Part shown: positions 25,250 to 34,455 of the stretch, piece after piece
How the letters are laid out: the number at the start of each line of letters is the position of its first letter
Numbering within the stretch: position 1 is the stretch's first letter
DNA from: Paenibacillus tianmuensis
Lineage (GTDB): Bacteria > Bacillota > Bacilli > Paenibacillales > NBRC-103111
Assembly: GCF_900100345.1 (NCBI RefSeq)
Contig: NZ_FMTT01000046.1
Coordinates: 1-51,266, forward strand
Direction: 5' to 3'
DNA length: 51,266 bases
Notes under the pieces: generated by a model
The model's database searches: none
What the model was told of the DNA's origin: nothing
Seen by the model: the letters and a program-made list of their open reading frames with translations, nothing else
Made by a program: the position numbers and the translations under genes

Positions 25250-25278
25250 TTGTAAGATTTTTTGTGTTTTGATATATT
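25250..25278 (+). promoter_or_regulatory. Promoter of the DUF4832 gene
   Basis: TTGTAA (25250-25255), 17 nt, TATATT (25273-25278), 25 nt before the start codon; it is the best sigma-A-like match in the divergent region. The region also holds the pel -10 on the other strand. Confidence 0.5.
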
Positions 25279-25303
25279 ACATGTTAAGCAGGAGGGGATT
25301 TGC

Positions 25304-26713
25304 ATGCGGCGTCGCCGTTTGACTATGATTGCGGTTATATGTCTTGTCGCGGGCTTGACCAGCCTGTTTGGTTACCGGTACATTTCGGCAGACAGGACGA
25401 CGGATCGCGTCGCCTATATGCCGGCTGAGACCGATCAGGTGCTGGCCAATCCGTACATGGGTTTTGTCGTTGACGCCAAATACGACGATGCCAAGCAGCC
25501 TTTCCGGCTTGCGCACGCCAATCTCACATGGCGCGAGCTTGAGCCCGACAAAGGAAAATACGCCTTTGACGCCATCGAGAAAAAGTTCAATTTCCGCTTA
25601 TGGAAAGAAAGAGGGGTCAAGCTCGTGATGCGGGTGGTGCTCGATTATCCGAGAGAAACCAGCCACATGGATATTCCGGACTGGTTGTATAAGGAGATCG
25701 GGAAAAGCGGGGAATGGTACGATACGGACTACGGCAAAGGATTTAGTCCCGATTATAATAGCCCCGTGCTTATCGAAAATCACGAACGTTTGATTCGGGC
25801 TCTGTCGGAGCGTTATAATAACGACCCACAGATTGCTTTTGTACAGCTCGGCAGCATCGGCCACTGGGGAGAATGGCATACCCGAAACGATGATGAAGTA
25901 CGCATACCGTTTCCGAAGGAACGCATTTCCGATCAATATGCAGGACATTACGTCCGCTATTTCACCACCAATAAGCATCTGATGATGCGGCGGCCGCACG
26001 AGATCGCCCTGAAGAACGGGATGGGGCTGTTCAACGATGCCTTCGGCAAGCGGGAGTCGACCGTCGACGGATTCTTGCGCTGGTACACGGAAGGCTATAC
26101 TTCTTGGCTTACCGGAGAAAAGGAGCCGGCCATGCCCGACTTTTGGACGAAGGCACCGAGCGGCGGGGAGTTTGCGAGCGAAAAAAAATATATGGGCGAT
26201 TCTTCCATTGAGGAAACGCTGCGGCAAGCGCGTTTGACCCACGTTTCCATGATGGGACCCAACGCGCCTGCCCGCGAAAAACCAGGCGGCCCTTTACAGT
26301 CCAATATCGACCGCTTTCTCAAAACGATCGGGTATCGGTTCGTCATTGCCAAAGCATCGCACGAGAAGGAAGCGAAGGCCGGCGATCGCTTGAACGTCAC
26401 GATCAGCCTCGTGAATCGGGGGGTAGCTCCGTTTTATTTCTCCTGGCCGTTCGAGCTGTCGCTGGCCGACAGCAATGGCGTGATCGTCGCCAAGACAACA
26501 AGCGAAGCCGATATTCGCCAATGGCTGCCGGGAGAGCGGCAAGTATCGGACAAGCTCCCGATTCCAAGCGGCCTGAAGCCGGGAGAATATACCGTCAATG
26601 CGGCTATTTTGGACCCGGAAACCGGAAAACCGGGGGTTGATTTTGCGATCGACGGCAGACGGGCCGACGGACGGTATGCGTTAGGCACGGTTACGATAAT
26701 TCCCGGGAAATAA
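25304..26713 (+). CDS. Membrane-anchored or secreted DUF4832 protein (TIM-barrel glycosidase-like)
   Basis: A 469-residue protein with an N-terminal signal/anchor (LTMIAVICLVAGLTSLFGY). Residues 35-340 are the DUF4874/DUF4832 barrel: NPYMGFVVD, ANLTWRELEPDKGKYAFD, GVKLVMRVVLDYP, FVQLGSIGHWGEWHT (a glutamate placed like a glycosidase acid). The C-terminal 110 residues form a beta-sandwich (RLNVTISLVNRGVAPFYF). The fold is that of glycoside hydrolases, but no activity is established. AGGAGGGG precedes the ATG. It is divergent from the pel operon, whose deacetylase lacks the usual hydrolase domain, so a role in trimming Pel is conceivable (inference). Confidence 0.8.
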   Translation: MRRRRLTMIAVICLVAGLTSLFGYRYISADRTTDRVAYMPAETDQVLANPYMGFVVDAKYDDAKQPFRLAHANLTWRELEPDKGKYAFDAIEKKFNFRLWKERGVKLVMRVVLDYPRETSHMDIPDWLYKEIGKSGEWYDTDYGKGFSPDYNSPVLIENHERLIRALSERYNNDPQIAFVQLGSIGHWGEWHTRNDDEVRIPFPKERISDQYAGHYVRYFTTNKHLMMRRPHEIALKNGMGLFNDAFGKRESTVDGFLRWYTEGYTSWLTGEKEPAMPDFWTKAPSGGEFASEKKYMGDSSIEETLRQARLTHVSMMGPNAPAREKPGGPLQSNIDRFLKTIGYRFVIAKASHEKEAKAGDRLNVTISLVNRGVAPFYFSWPFELSLADSNGVIVAKTTSEADIRQWLPGERQVSDKLPIPSGLKPGEYTVNAAILDPETGKPGVDFAIDGRRADGRYALGTVTIIPGK

Positions 26714-26724
26714 AATGTAGAAAA

Positions 26725-27495
26725 TTAGCTGTACAATGACAGCTTCGGCAAATTGCCGGTAAAACGGTACAGCTGTGCGGCGCGCTGCGAGTAACGGTTC
26801 GATTTCTTCGGTTCCCCGCGCGCGTCCCGAATTTCCTCCAATACCCCGCTGCGGCTCTGGGTCGATTTCATTTTGCGGATGAAATTCGCTTCCTCGAAGT
26901 CCGGCACCACCGTCCGGATGACCTGATACAGCTCGCCGAGCGTGAATTCGTCCGGCAGAAACTCTCCGGCAATCGGGGTGACCAGCATACTTTGTTTGAC
27001 CCGCTCCAGCGCATCCGAGAGAACCCGCCTGTGGTCGAAGGCCAGCTCCAGCCGGGTAAGCGCTTCAGATACCGGGAACAGCGCCACCTCCGCTGCATCA
27101 TCGGCAGCGGCCCGCGCGGCCAAATAGTTTTCATGCACCAGCGCGAAGAACGCATGGGAGATAATCCACCCCCGCGGGTCCCGGCCCGGGTCGCTGTATA
27201 CGTTGAAATATTCCATATGAACGCCATCCACGCCGGTCTCCTCCCGCAGCTCGCGCCTCGCGGTCTCGTACATCGACTCCGTCTCCCGGGAGAAGCCTCC
27301 GGGCAGCGCCCACATGCCCTCGTACGGCCATACCTTCCGCTTGATGAGCAGCACCTGCAGCTCCCGCTTGGGCAGCGATTTTGTCGCCGTCGGCTGCGGC
27401 TCGGACGTAATGGTGAAGATGACGATATCCGCCGGCGCCCCGTCCGGCGTCCGGTATTTGCTTGCCGTATAGTTCGAACCGTTTTCCATGGTCAT
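26725..27495 (-). CDS. nrtR: NrtR-type Nudix transcriptional regulator of NAD metabolism
   Basis: A 256-residue protein. The N-terminal Nudix-like domain (residues 20-155) has GGFSRETESMYETARRELREETGV, close to a complete Nudix box, followed by a C-terminal winged helix (EFTLGELYQVIRTVVPDFEEANFIRKM), the NrtR architecture. NrtR proteins repress NAD-synthesis genes and release DNA on binding ADP-ribose. The gene carries the same palindrome in its promoter as pnuC-nadR at 13 kb, so both are probably its targets. AGGAGGAGG precedes the ATG. It converges on the DUF4832 gene with an 11-nt gap. Confidence 0.88.
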   Translation of the reverse strand: MTMENGSNYTASKYRTPDGAPADIVIFTITSEPQPTATKSLPKRELQVLLIKRKVWPYEGMWALPGGFSRETESMYETARRELREETGVDGVHMEYFNVYSDPGRDPRGWIISHAFFALVHENYLAARAAADDAAEVALFPVSEALTRLELAFDHRRVLSDALERVKQSMLVTPIAGEFLPDEFTLGELYQVIRTVVPDFEEANFIRKMKSTQSRSGVLEEIRDARGEPKKSNRYSQRAAQLYRFTGNLPKLSLYS

Positions 27496-27527
27496 GCCGC
27501 GCCTCCTCCTTTTACTTCCCTTTTAAT

Positions 27528-27561
27528 AATATCATTATGACATTTTTGATTCATTTGTCAA
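27528..27561 (-). promoter_or_regulatory. Autoregulatory promoter/operator of nrtR
   Basis: AATATCAT-T-ATGACATT (27528-27544, one mismatch to the 13052-13068 palindrome) overlaps the -10 region; TTGACA is at 27556-27561 on the minus strand. The block from -35 through the palindrome aligns with that upstream of pnuC. Confidence 0.72.
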
Positions 27562-27569
27562 GACCGCAC

Positions 27570-27600
27570 AAAAAAACTGCCGCTCGCAAAGGAACGGCAG
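27570..27600 (-). terminator. Terminator of the catabolic operon
   Basis: On the minus strand CTGCCGTT pairs with AGCGGCAG around a short loop, followed by seven T residues. It lies 42 nt after the last gene of the operon and shields nrtR from read-through. Confidence 0.85.
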
Positions 27601-27641
27601 GAACAAATTCGGGAATCCGTCTATTCAGTTGTCGCTGCCCG

Positions 27642-28391
27642 CTAGTTCAAATCCATCGTCGGCAGCTCGTTCAAAGCCGTCTCCGTCATCTCTTGGACCT
27701 GCTGACCGTTGGCTCGCACCAAGGTGTAATATTCGTAGTTTCGGATCACTGTGAAGTCGTCTTCCATCACCCCGGGATAGGCGCGGTTCACCGAGTAAAT
27801 CTGGCTCCGGTAAGCCTGCAAAGCCCGTCCCTTGTGCAAACGAAAGTCGCTAATATCGACCCGCGCCGTAATCGCGCACGTATGCTTCGGTCCCGAATCC
27901 TGACAGTGGTCATAATAATGAGGAATCGAGGTGTAATAAAGAGATGGCCGCCGCCCCTCCGGATACTCTGCTTCCGTCAGCGCGACCGCCTTCTCCGTCG
28001 CTTGGGAAATCGCGATATGATCGGGATGCCCCGTGACCCCGTCCGGCGGGAACGTCAGAATCGCATCCGGCTTCAGCTCCACAATCGTCGTACGAACCCG
28101 CTCCGCCAACGCTTCCGGATCAAGCGACTTTAATTCGCCGTCCGGATAACAGTACAGAATCAGCTCGGATACGCCGAGCACGGAGCACGCGCTGCGCAGT
28201 TCCTCTTCCCGGTGCCGGGCCAGCTCTTCGCGGGTGGCGAATTGAAACTCGCCCGACTTGCCCTTGCATCCCGATGTGGCGCACGCCAGAACCACCTCGT
28301 GGCCCGTGTTGCTGAGCTTGGCGATCGTCCCTCCGGCTGCAAAGGATTCGTCGTCGGGATGGGCGAAAACGAATAACCATCTTTTCTTCAT
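27642..28391 (-). CDS. PIG-L family deacetylase, cytoplasmic
   Basis: A 249-residue zinc-dependent deacetylase of the PIG-L/LmbE family (relatives: BshB, MshB). The metal site is FAHPDDE near the start plus TGHPDHIA in the middle. Members remove acetyl from GlcNAc attached to inositol, malate or similar aglycones. There is no signal peptide, so it works inside the cell, unlike the secreted PIG-L protein in the same operon. AGGAGG is upstream. It follows the BadF-type kinase by 31 nt. Substrate unknown. Confidence 0.9.
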   Translation of the reverse strand: MKKRWLFVFAHPDDESFAAGGTIAKLSNTGHEVVLACATSGCKGKSGEFQFATREELARHREEELRSACSVLGVSELILYCYPDGELKSLDPEALAERVRTTIVELKPDAILTFPPDGVTGHPDHIAISQATEKAVALTEAEYPEGRRPSLYYTSIPHYYDHCQDSGPKHTCAITARVDISDFRLHKGRALQAYRSQIYSVNRAYPGVMEDDFTVIRNYEYYTLVRANGQQVQEMTETALNELPTMDLN

Positions 28392-28422
28392 TTCCCTTCA
28401 GCCTCCTGTTGTTCGTATCGTA

Positions 28423-29415
28423 CTACGCTTCCGCGGGCGTCTGCACTTGCAAATAAGCAAGCCCCATGGCCGTTACGCCGTAAATCGGCTCCTTCCGGGC
28501 CTCGTCCGGTTGTACCTGCGGGGCGTACGCTTGGATTTTGCGCATCAGCAGCTCCCGGACGTGTCCTTCGTTCTGCAGCACGCCGCCCTGTAATATCATT
28601 GTAAAAGGTTTGTCTAAGAACGACAAGTGCCGTATCACCGCGGCGACGCCGATGAACAGCTCGTGAGCCGCCGCCTCAAGAATCCGCTGCGCTTCCTGAT
28701 CCCCGGCCGAAGCGGCCTGCCCGACGACGCAGGTAAGCTCGCTCAATTTCTCGACGGAATAGTCCGGACCGTACATCCAGTTGAACAAGTCCTCTTCATG
28801 GGCCATCCCCAAATGCGGCAGCACCCATTCCGCAAGCCGGGTGCCCGGCTCCCTGCCGTCATGGGCCTTGAGAATCGCCATCACCGCCTGCTTGCCAATC
28901 CAGTAGCCGCTGCCTTCGTCTCCGACGCGGTGGCCCCAGCCTCCGGCTCTGGCCGTTCGCCCTTGCTCGTTGATTCCGAAGATGATGGAGCCCGTACCGG
29001 CAATGGCCAGAATCCCCGGCTGGCCGCCTGTTGCGCCGAGCAAGGCGGCGTAGCCGTCGTTCTCCACAATCAGATGCTTAACCCGAATCGGCAGCCGCTC
29101 CAGCACTTCCTGCACCAGTCCGGTAATCACGCGCCGGTCGTATTCCGTATCCAGCCCCGCAAGGGCGAACACAGCGCACTCCACCTCGATCTCCGCCTGC
29201 GGCACGCCGCTATCGTCCTTTTGTCGCAAGTCCGCGATCGCTTCTTCCATCCCGAACAACAGTTCGCGGATCACGCCGTCTTTCCCGATGCCCTGATAAT
29301 TGGACGAGCCGCCTTTTCCTTGCCCGAGCACGTTGCCCTGCCGGTCCATGAAGACGACAAGGCATTTCGTCCCTCCGCCGTCAATCGCCAGCAGAGGGAT
29401 GCTGCGTTTTCCCAT
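28423..29415 (-). CDS. BadF/BcrA-type ATPase, N-acetylglucosamine kinase-like
   Basis: A 330-residue ASKHA-fold kinase. The phosphate-1 loop LLAIDGGGTKCLVVF, the AGTGSI adenosine/phosphate-2 region, and GGWGHRVGDEGSGYWIGK match the GlcNAc kinases of the BadF/BadG family, which phosphorylate amino sugars at C6. The ATG at 29415 shares its A with the TGA stop of the upstream lyase gene, with GGAG 9 nt before, so translation is coupled. Together with two PIG-L deacetylases it points to an amino-sugar-containing substrate. Confidence 0.85.
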   Translation of the reverse strand: MGKRSIPLLAIDGGGTKCLVVFMDRQGNVLGQGKGGSSNYQGIGKDGVIRELLFGMEEAIADLRQKDDSGVPQAEIEVECAVFALAGLDTEYDRRVITGLVQEVLERLPIRVKHLIVENDGYAALLGATGGQPGILAIAGTGSIIFGINEQGRTARAGGWGHRVGDEGSGYWIGKQAVMAILKAHDGREPGTRLAEWVLPHLGMAHEEDLFNWMYGPDYSVEKLSELTCVVGQAASAGDQEAQRILEAAAHELFIGVAAVIRHLSFLDKPFTMILQGGVLQNEGHVRELLMRKIQAYAPQVQPDEARKEPIYGVTAMGLAYLQVQTPAEA

Positions 29416-30923
29416 CAGGAACCACTCCACTCCGTCATGACTTGGTCCAGATGCTCCTGCGCCCGCTGAATTTTGCCCTTCGCTTGCTCAAGCCAATTCA
29501 GGTGGGCGTGATGCTGATACATCCGGAGGTCGACCATGCGGTTGATTTCCTTCGGACTCGGTCCTCCCGGCAGCGAGCGGATTTCCACAAAATGCACGGG
29601 ATCGAGCGCCTGACGCAGCGTTTCTTCGGTAAGCGACGTATCTCGTCCGATGTGGCGGCGCGCGCTTTCGTTGACGATGGACAGCGTAATTTCGTTGGCC
29701 GCCAGACCTTGCGCCAGAGACAGCTTAACGACGTCGCTGACGATATGATGGGCTTTTCTGAACGACAAGCCGTCCGTCCGCACCAGCGTATCCGCCAACT
29801 CGGTCACCGTGGCAAAGCTTCCCTTCGTCCGTTCGCGCAGCACCTCTTTGTTCACTTCCATCGTACCGACGACAGCGGCGAACAAACGGTACATTTTGTC
29901 CATAATGTCAAGGCTTCGCCAAGCATAAGGCTGCATATCGTCCTCGGTGTCCACAATGTCACCGAACGGCGTATTGTGAATCATCGACAGCACCGTGTTC
30001 GTGTTGCCTACGCAGCTCGACAGCAAAGCGCGCATGTGCTCGAACGAGACGGGATTGCGCTTCTGCGGCATGATCGAGCTGATCTGCACGTACGGAGCCG
30101 CGACTTTCAGCGCGCCGAACTCCTGCGTGCACCACAGCAGCATGTCTTGCACGACCCGGCCCAGGTTGATCGCCGCCAATTGCACGGCCGTCGCTACTTC
30201 GCCCAAGTAATCGGCTCCGCCGATCGCGTCGTACGAATTGTCGATCAGCTCGTCGAAGGCAAGCAGCTCCATCATGTGCTCCCGGCTGATCGCAAAGCCC
30301 GACGTCGTGAGCGCCGCCGCCCCCATGCTGCTCCGGTTGCAGTTCGCGTAGGACGCCATGATCCGGCGGATATCCCGGTTCAGCGAATCGACGACCGCCA
30401 TAAAATAATGCGCAAGCGTCGTCGGCTGAGCCTGCTGCGTATGCGTGTAGCCGATCATCAGCGTATCGGCGTGGTCTCTGGCGAACAGCAGCAGCTGTTC
30501 ATTGAGCTTCAGCGCGGAGGTCAACGTCACGATCAGCTTCTCCCGCAGCACCATCCGGTAGATGGAAATGCCCATGTCGTTGCGGCTCCGCGCCAGATGC
30601 AAATTGCCGGCAATATCGCCCGCATGCTCCAGCATCTGATGCTCGACCTGGAAGAACAAATCCTCGAACTGCCCCGTATAGCTCGCTTGGCGGAGCGCCT
30701 CCGGGTCGATTGACCGGATCGCTTTGGCAATCTGCTTCGCTTCGTCTGATGTCACGAGCTTTTGCTTCTCCAGCATGATCAGATGAGCCTTGTTGATGGC
30801 CATCATCGGGCCTAGCAAATGGGTCTTGGCTTCGTTAAAGGCCGGCTCCAGCACAACCTCCGTATACGTTTTGCCGGGAAACGTCGTCCCTTCGGTCTCC
30901 ATCCATTGTTCGCGATATCCCAT
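29415..30923 (-). CDS. Argininosuccinate lyase-like protein (aspartase/fumarase superfamily)
   Basis: A 502-residue lyase of the ArgH branch. The superfamily signature is SSIMPQKRNPVSFEHMRA, with HLARSRNDMG and YTHTQQAQPTTLAHY upstream as in ArgH. These enzymes eliminate fumarate or a related acid from an N- or O-linked succinyl group. No other arginine gene is nearby, and it sits in an operon with an importer, deacetylases and a sugar kinase. It is thus probably a catabolic paralogue acting on an imported substrate and not the biosynthetic ArgH. The start lies 4 nt after the creatininase-family gene. Confidence 0.85.
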   Translation of the reverse strand: MGYREQWMETEGTTFPGKTYTEVVLEPAFNEAKTHLLGPMMAINKAHLIMLEKQKLVTSDEAKQIAKAIRSIDPEALRQASYTGQFEDLFFQVEHQMLEHAGDIAGNLHLARSRNDMGISIYRMVLREKLIVTLTSALKLNEQLLLFARDHADTLMIGYTHTQQAQPTTLAHYFMAVVDSLNRDIRRIMASYANCNRSSMGAAALTTSGFAISREHMMELLAFDELIDNSYDAIGGADYLGEVATAVQLAAINLGRVVQDMLLWCTQEFGALKVAAPYVQISSIMPQKRNPVSFEHMRALLSSCVGNTNTVLSMIHNTPFGDIVDTEDDMQPYAWRSLDIMDKMYRLFAAVVGTMEVNKEVLRERTKGSFATVTELADTLVRTDGLSFRKAHHIVSDVVKLSLAQGLAANEITLSIVNESARRHIGRDTSLTEETLRQALDPVHFVEIRSLPGGPSPKEINRMVDLRMYQHHAHLNWLEQAKGKIQRAQEHLDQVMTEWSGS

Positions 30924-30927
30924 AGCG

Positions 30928-31692
30928 TTATTTGGCCTCCCTATTGTTTCCTGTTCTCATATCCAGCCATTCTTTAATGAGCAAGTTCATATTGCGGCTT
31001 GCTTCTTCGACGATACGCTGTCCCGCCTCCAAGGAGCACTGCCGGATGCGGCCCGTATAGCCGTCCCAGCCTTGGGGGGTTCCTTCCACCAATACGTAAG
31101 GCAAAGGAGATAAAGGAGGACATGAATCTAATTCCAAGTCCGATTCCTGCACGATCACCATGTCCGGGCGAAACGCCTTCACGGCCGACATCTCGTATGG
31201 ACCGCCGTGTCCTCTTCCCGCCATCCCTTGAAACAGTCCCAACCGCTGTGTAAAATCGACGTCCGCCATCTGCCACCAGTTGATCAGAAGAAAGCTGGCG
31301 TCGGGGTAGCTGCCGGTCGCCGCCTCGGCGACGGTCCGGGAAGGGCCCATATTGGCGTCGTGGGCGTTCAGCAGCACGATATTGCGGATGCCGAGCCTGC
31401 AGATGCCTTCGACCACATCGGTGAGATAGTCGATAAAAATCGAGGGCCGGACGGATATCGTTCCGGGATAATGCTGCGTTTTGCCCGGGCAGGCCGAGTA
31501 CGGAACCGTCGGATAGATCAAAGGATGCAGCGAGGCATCAATCCGCTCGGCGAAGCCGTCCGCCAAGATCGTATCGGTCCCGAGTGGGGAATGCGGACCA
31601 TGATATTCCACCGAACCCAGAGGGACGACGGCAAATTGCGCGCGCTCCGTCACTTGACCGATCTCCCGCCCGTGAACTCCGATCACATTCAT
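30928..31692 (-). CDS. Creatininase-family amidohydrolase
   Basis: A 254-residue member of the creatininase/formamide hydrolase family (creatininase, FAPy deformylase ArfB, MftE). The metal-binding residues are in PLGSVEYHGPHSPLGTD, NAHDAN and MAGRGHGGPYEMSA. These hydrolyse cyclic or linear amides. I chose the ATG at 31692; AAGGAG sits very close (3 nt) and GGAGG 12 nt farther, so the start may be off by some codons. A longer frame to 31755 runs into a strong hairpin and lacks a ribosome binding site. Confidence 0.85.
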   Translation of the reverse strand: MNVIGVHGREIGQVTERAQFAVVPLGSVEYHGPHSPLGTDTILADGFAERIDASLHPLIYPTVPYSACPGKTQHYPGTISVRPSIFIDYLTDVVEGICRLGIRNIVLLNAHDANMGPSRTVAEAATGSYPDASFLLINWWQMADVDFTQRLGLFQGMAGRGHGGPYEMSAVKAFRPDMVIVQESDLELDSCPPLSPLPYVLVEGTPQGWDGYTGRIRQCSLEAGQRIVEEASRNMNLLIKEWLDMRTGNNREAK

Positions 31693-31722
31693 ATGCTCCT
31701 TAAACCTCCGCTTCTTCATCGT

Positions 31723-31755
31723 ATGGGGGAGGACCCCGAAGGGTCCCCGCCCCAT
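31723..31755 (-). other. Intra-operon GC-rich hairpin
   Basis: GGGGCGGGGACCC and GGGTCCTCCCCC pair around TTCG in the 101-nt gap between the secreted PIG-L gene and the creatininase-family gene. No T-run follows, so it is more likely an mRNA stability or processing element than a terminator. Confidence 0.6.
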
Positions 31756-31793
31756 GCTGTAATGTTTGCTTGCGCGACGACAATAACGTGCGA

Positions 31794-34343
31794 TTATTGC
31801 TTTTGACTAATCATATTCACAAACATGCGGATCGAGCCCGGAACCAGAGCCGGAATCTCGCGGTACCACACCAACGAGCTGTAAGTATATACCCCTTTGC
31901 CGTAACGCGCAGTGAGGAATGTGCCGGTAAACTCCTTCTCGCCCGGGTCCCCGTTCGAGATGAGCGCCGTATACTCCTTGCCCCATTCCGACGGGTTGTA
32001 GGCGGAGCGGTCTTGAATCCAATTGCTCCAATCCTGGTCCGTAATCTTGTTCGGCGAATTGAACATCGGATGATCCGGAGCCAGCATCGTGACTTTGGAA
32101 TTCTCGTCCGTTACGCGCCATTGGATGAGCGGAGAGCCGATTTTGATCGGATACGGAGCAAGCTCCGGCGACCATTTGTCTTCCGGCTTATGATATTGGA
32201 CGACGAGGTTGCCTCCATTCTGAACGTAGCTCAGCAAGCGCTGATTGCTCGGAATCAGTTCCGGACGGAACGCGTAAGCGCGAATGCCCAGCACGATCGT
32301 GTCATATTGGGAAAGATCCCCATATTGGATGTCCTTCGCTTCCAGCTTCACGACATCGACGCCCACCTGACGCAAGTATTGATCGATGTTGTCGAAGCCG
32401 CTGGAGACGTAGCCTACCTTCAATTTATCCGGAACCTTCAGGTCGAAGGCCTGGATTTTAAGCTCGGCCGGCTGCACCATGTACGTCTTGCCGATATGCG
32501 GATACTCGATGACCTGCGCGCCCTGCGTGCTCTGCACATCGCCGTTCTTCGCGACGGCCGTCACGGTGAATTTACCCGGAACGACGTTCGAAGCGGCCTT
32601 GACCGTGAACGCGACGGACTTCGTTTCGCCTTTGGTCGCAAAGCTCAGCTCTTCGGCTGCCGGCTCTGCCGTCCAGCCTTCCGGCACGTTCAGCGACACC
32701 GTAGCTTTGGAAGCGCCCGGCGTATAGTTGCGCACGGTGACCTTCACCGGAATCGGCTCTTGCGATTTGAGCGTATTCAAAATGGTTGCGTTCGGACTGA
32801 GCGACATCGAATACGGAGGCAGCACGGCTACGCCGTTCTGCGGCGTGACCTTCAGCGTCGTTGCCGTATCGTAAGCCTGGTATTCCACCTTCGCGTTGAA
32901 CACCGAAGGATCGTAAGGCTTGAACAGCCGTGCGTTCGCAGGAATCGTCACCTCGAAGGTAGCCGATGCCGTCTCGTTGTAGCCTAATTGATCGAAGCTG
33001 GTCGCTCCGGCCGGCTTTGCCGTCCAACCACTGGGCACGTTTAGGCTCAGGTTGATTTTGTTCAATTTCACGGAACCGCCGTTGAAGGCCGACACGGTGA
33101 CCTTCGTCGTCTGACCGGCAACCAGTTCGCTTGCGGCCGGCTTGACCTTCGCCACGACGGACGCCGATTCCATGCTCGCTTTATTCAACTGCTCTTCTTT
33201 GACATGGAGCCGGTGGAGCAGATCCTCCTTGGTCGCCGCCTCCAAACCGGATGCTTTGACGTCGGCCAGCGCCGTCTGGACGTCCGCTTTCATGTCATGG
33301 ACTTCCTTCAGCACCTTGGCAAAGCTCGGGTAAGCGGCAACGACTTCGTCCGCATCCTTTTGCAGCTCGCGCAGATGCTTGACGATCTTGTTGTCTTTGC
33401 CCTTCGCGTCGATTTCTTTCGCCAAATCCTCGAAGGTAAAAGCGATGCCGTCGAAGAAGTCTTTTTCCTTGTCCGCCGATTTCACCGCGCTCAGATCCAG
33501 CTTATAGTAATTGCTGAACAAATCGCCTTGTACGGGACCTTCGTCATAGACCTTCCCCATGCCCTGACTCTTATGCATGAAGCGGGACTCTTCCCCGAGC
33601 TGGAGATAAGACGCTCCATAGATTTCGTTGTAATCCCCGATTGGGGCATTCACGGTGTAATCCTTGGCATTGGCAGGAAGATACAGCTTCTTGATCTGCC
33701 AAGGCTGAAGCCCTTGTTTCAGATGTTCAGGGAAAATCTCCGGATTCGCGGCATCTTTGAACGCCCGAACGGTAAGGACGTTGATCGTTCTGTGATGCCC
33801 GTGCGTGGAGGCTTCGTTCAAAAACGAAGGAATGATCACATCCGGACGCAGCTCGCGAATTTTCCGAATCAATCGTTCGTAAGCGACCGAGTCGCCCCAT
33901 TTCTCCAGCGTTTCCTCAACGCTCTTGGAAAACCCGAAATCGTAGATCGGATCGTCCAGTTGCTCGCCCAGCATGCCCAACGTCACATTGGTGATCTTGG
34001 ACGCTTCCTGCAGCTCGCGGGTCCGAATGATGCCGAGGGCCTGCCCCAGCTCGCTCCCGATTTCGTTCTGTCCCCCTTCTCCCCGGACAGCGATGACGCT
34101 GGAGGTATTAACCCCTCTCCCCAAGGAAAGATACGCCAAGGTCGCGCTGTGTTCATCGTCCGGGTGGGCCCCTGTGTTCATCGCGCTGGCAATCGTGGTC
34201 AGCGGTTTAATCGACTTCCACAAATCGACGACGCCCCGGTCCGCATACGCGGGCTGAGCTTGAGCGGGCAGCAGCATACCGCCCGCCAATACGGCGCTCA
34301 TGACAATGGAACAAAACTTTGAGGTCGACTTACCTTTGATCAT
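31794..34343 (-). CDS. Secreted PIG-L deacetylase with NEW3 and GATase-like domains
   Basis: An 849-residue exported protein. A signal peptide (IVMSAVLAGGMLLPAQAQPAYA) is followed by a PIG-L deacetylase domain (GAHPDDEHSATLAYLSLG, about 55-300), a helical spacer, two NEW3-type beta-sandwich domains (VKLNKINLSLNVPSGWTA; ASKATVSLNVPEGWTAEP), and a ThuA/glutamine amidotransferase-like C-terminal domain (LKVGYVSSGFDNIDQYLRQ, YDTIVLGIRAYAFRPEL). It probably deacetylates a glycoconjugate outside the cell before uptake by the upstream ABC importer. GAGGAGGAG precedes the ATG. Substrate unknown. Confidence 0.87.
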   Translation of the reverse strand: MIKGKSTSKFCSIVMSAVLAGGMLLPAQAQPAYADRGVVDLWKSIKPLTTIASAMNTGAHPDDEHSATLAYLSLGRGVNTSSVIAVRGEGGQNEIGSELGQALGIIRTRELQEASKITNVTLGMLGEQLDDPIYDFGFSKSVEETLEKWGDSVAYERLIRKIRELRPDVIIPSFLNEASTHGHHRTINVLTVRAFKDAANPEIFPEHLKQGLQPWQIKKLYLPANAKDYTVNAPIGDYNEIYGASYLQLGEESRFMHKSQGMGKVYDEGPVQGDLFSNYYKLDLSAVKSADKEKDFFDGIAFTFEDLAKEIDAKGKDNKIVKHLRELQKDADEVVAAYPSFAKVLKEVHDMKADVQTALADVKASGLEAATKEDLLHRLHVKEEQLNKASMESASVVAKVKPAASELVAGQTTKVTVSAFNGGSVKLNKINLSLNVPSGWTAKPAGATSFDQLGYNETASATFEVTIPANARLFKPYDPSVFNAKVEYQAYDTATTLKVTPQNGVAVLPPYSMSLSPNATILNTLKSQEPIPVKVTVRNYTPGASKATVSLNVPEGWTAEPAAEELSFATKGETKSVAFTVKAASNVVPGKFTVTAVAKNGDVQSTQGAQVIEYPHIGKTYMVQPAELKIQAFDLKVPDKLKVGYVSSGFDNIDQYLRQVGVDVVKLEAKDIQYGDLSQYDTIVLGIRAYAFRPELIPSNQRLLSYVQNGGNLVVQYHKPEDKWSPELAPYPIKIGSPLIQWRVTDENSKVTMLAPDHPMFNSPNKITDQDWSNWIQDRSAYNPSEWGKEYTALISNGDPGEKEFTGTFLTARYGKGVYTYSSLVWYREIPALVPGSIRMFVNMISQKQ

Positions 34344-34455
34344 CTTACTCCTCCTCTGATGGTGGAATGTTCCTCAGCCGGAAATGGCCATTTTCCCGCT
34401 GTATATCATAACGTGGATGATGAACTCCTAGGTGTTCCCACGAGATGACCGTCAG

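Noticed and set aside
29415..30923. Call of the lyase as the arginine-biosynthetic argH
   Set aside because: No other arginine gene is near, and the operon is a CcpA-controlled uptake and catabolic set, so only the family is stated.
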